NCBI GenBank assembly: GCA_024279075.1
Contig: JAJRRX010000196.1
Coordinates: 1-6,735 of the forward strand
Direction: 5' to 3'
Origin: Alphaproteobacteria bacterium
GTDB lineage: Bacteria; Pseudomonadota; Alphaproteobacteria; Rhodobacterales; Rhodobacteraceae
DNA length: 6,735 nt
Shown: piece by piece, positions 6,026 through 6,735 of the stretch
How the letters are laid out: the number at the start of each line of letters is the position of its first letter
Numbering within the stretch: position 1 is the first letter of the stretch
Made by a program: the position numbers and the translations under genes
Notes under the pieces: model-generated
Seen by the model: only the letters and a program-made list of their open reading frames with translations
Databases searched by the model: none
Told to the model about the DNA's origin: nothing

Positions 6026-6055
6026 TCTCCCCCAATGGTTACCACCTATGGGAGA
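6026..6055 (-). promoter_or_regulatory. inverted repeat that could cover the muramidase ribosome site
   Basis: In the muramidase transcript TCTCCC (6055-6050) can pair with GGGAGA (6031-6026), which is part of the GGGGGAGA ribosome site 4-5 bases before the start codon. The 18-base loop holds a second small inverted repeat (TGGT/ACCA). A folded leader could reduce translation. The arm is only 6 bases, so this is a weak prediction. Confidence 0.3.
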
Positions 6056-6148
6056 GAGTGTATTTTATAATTCTCACAATGTCTAGGGGAGCGGTATTAT
6101 CGTTTATACCCTATGATTGAAAGCAGCCTAAACAGTAGACCTTTGCAT

Positions 6149-6580
6149 CTAAGCCTTGGCTTTCAGCAAGTCCCGAATATCTGCCAATAGCTCTTCTTGT
6201 GATGGGCCTTTAGGCGCTTCCGGAGCTGCTTCTTCTTCTGGCCCCTCTGCCGCTGCTTTTGCTTTGTTTACTGATTTAACCAGCATAAACACCACAAATG
6301 CCACGATAAGGAAGTTAATGACAGCCATGATGAAAGAGCCATAAGCGAATACAGCAGCACCCGCTTCCTGCGCGGCTGCCAAAGAGGCAAATTCGCCTTC
6401 GCCCAAAATCACAAACAGATTGGTAAAATCTATCCCGCCGGTAAAAATGCTGATAAACGGATTGATCAAATCTGCCACTAATGATTTGACAATCGCCGTG
6501 AAGGCAGCGCCGATGATGATACCAACGGCCATGTCCATGACATTACCTTTGGCAATGAAGTCCTTAAATTCTTTAAGCAT
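6149..6580 (-). CDS. mscL: large-conductance mechanosensitive channel
   Basis: This 143-residue inner-membrane protein forms a homopentameric pore that opens under membrane tension and releases solutes during sudden osmotic downshift. The N-terminal amphipathic helix MLKEFKDFIAKGNVMDMAVG leads into the pore-lining first membrane helix (about 15-45, glycine- and alanine-rich IIIGAAFTAIVKSLVADLINPF). A periplasmic loop with GGIDF (48-52) follows. The second helix runs about 77-103 (YGSFIMAVINFLIVAFVVFML). A linker rich in Ala, Pro and Glu and the conserved C-terminal helix LLADIRDLLK (131-140) close the protein. Length is close to the usual 136. The ATG at 6580 has GAGGGG 10 bases upstream, slightly far. 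A likely promoter lies at 6621-6649. No terminator is obvious between it and the muramidase gene 127 bases downstream, so read-through is possible. Confidence 0.97.
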   Translation of the reverse strand: MLKEFKDFIAKGNVMDMAVGIIIGAAFTAIVKSLVADLINPFISIFTGGIDFTNLFVILGEGEFASLAAAQEAGAAVFAYGSFIMAVINFLIVAFVVFMLVKSVNKAKAAAEGPEEEAAPEAPKGPSQEELLADIRDLLKAKA

Positions 6581-6620
6581 TTTTTTATGTCCCCTCGTTT
6601 AATGACAGTATTGCCATATA

Positions 6621-6649
6621 AACATACAGGTTTACCGCTTAAGCCTCAA
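6621..6649 (-). promoter_or_regulatory. likely promoter of mscL
   Basis: On the minus strand TTGAGG (6649-6644, 4 of 6 matches to TTGACA) is followed after exactly 17 bases by TATGTT (6626-6621, 4 of 6 matches to TATAAT). The start would fall near 6613, giving a leader of about 30 bases. The -35 box overlaps the stop codon of the upstream gene. Predicted by pattern only. Confidence 0.4.
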
Positions 6650-6735
6650 GTTTCAAGCCATCTCCTCACGTCAACAACACGGCCGCGCGCGATGGGAATA
6701 TGGCTTCCATCTCTCATTTTCAGCACTTTATGGCC
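6646..6735 (-). CDS. C-terminal end of a probable LytTR-type DNA-binding protein (partial)
   Basis: Reading leftward from the window edge, 29 codons are open and end at TGA (6648-6646); the N-terminal bulk lies outside. The residues GHKVLKMRDGSHIPIARG followed by RVVDVRRWLET match the closing beta strands and last helix of LytTR domains, where a 'L.L.DG..iPVsR' pattern precedes a terminal basic helix. LytTR domains bind DNA in response regulators and in membrane-bound regulators. Only the tail is visible, so the sensor part and the function are unknown. The stop overlaps the predicted -35 box of mscL, on the same strand. The family call rests on a short motif and is tentative. Confidence 0.55.
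   Translation of the reverse strand, partial: GHKVLKMRDGSHIPIARGRVVDVRRWLET

Noticed and set aside
6103..6131. Possible muramidase promoter (TTAGGC, 17 bases, TATAAA on the minus strand)
   Set aside because: The -10 box is good but the -35 matches in only 3 of 6 positions, and other TATAAA-like stretches occur nearby in this AT-rich gap.
1..6735. CRISPR arrays, insertion sequences, tRNA or rRNA genes
   Set aside because: I read both strands and found no regularly spaced repeats, transposase-like frames or RNA gene signatures.

Overview
The window looks like a chromosomal segment from an alphaproteobacterium, most likely of the Rhodobacterales (Roseobacter group). Codon use is moderately GC-rich. 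The gene set is also typical of that group: a gyrA tail next to coaD, a CoA-acylating methylmalonate-semialdehyde dehydrogenase, and alanine dehydrogenase divergent from an Lrp/AsnC regulator. The taxonomic placement is inferred from protein character and gene order, since no marker search could be run.

Left part (1-1653): the 3' end of gyrA runs rightward and overlaps by 8 bases a 66-codon gene for a small membrane-anchored protein, so the two are probably co-translated. That small gene runs into coaD (phosphopantetheine adenylyltransferase, leftward) with overlapping stop codons. Upstream of coaD, on the same strand, is a tandem-CBS-domain protein with its own likely promoter.

Middle part (1654-3446): a 196-base divergent control region separates the CBS gene from mmsA. 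It carries two different perfect palindromes in front of mmsA, which look like operators. mmsA encodes the dehydrogenase that ends valine and myo-inositol catabolism. The 97 bases after it are almost entirely hairpin: a rho-independent terminator enclosed by two inverted copies of a GGTGCGTG/CACGCACC palindrome that resembles a dispersed REP-type element.

Right-middle part (3447-5172): an Lrp/AsnC regulator (leftward) and alanine dehydrogenase ald (rightward) diverge from a 145-base region. This is the usual arrangement for a regulator that controls alanine catabolism.

Right part (5173-6735): three leftward genes. An N-acetylmuramidase/peptidoglycan-binding protein has the architecture of a phage endolysin and no signal peptide. 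It follows mscL, the large mechanosensitive channel. At the right edge is the C-terminal end of what looks like a LytTR-type DNA-binding protein, too short to appear as a long reading frame.

Overall these are mostly ordinary metabolic and housekeeping genes. No CRISPR array, transposase, tRNA or rRNA was seen. The points most worth a second look are the paired palindromes before mmsA, the nested hairpins after it, the orphan endolysin-like gene beside mscL, and the small membrane protein coupled to gyrA.
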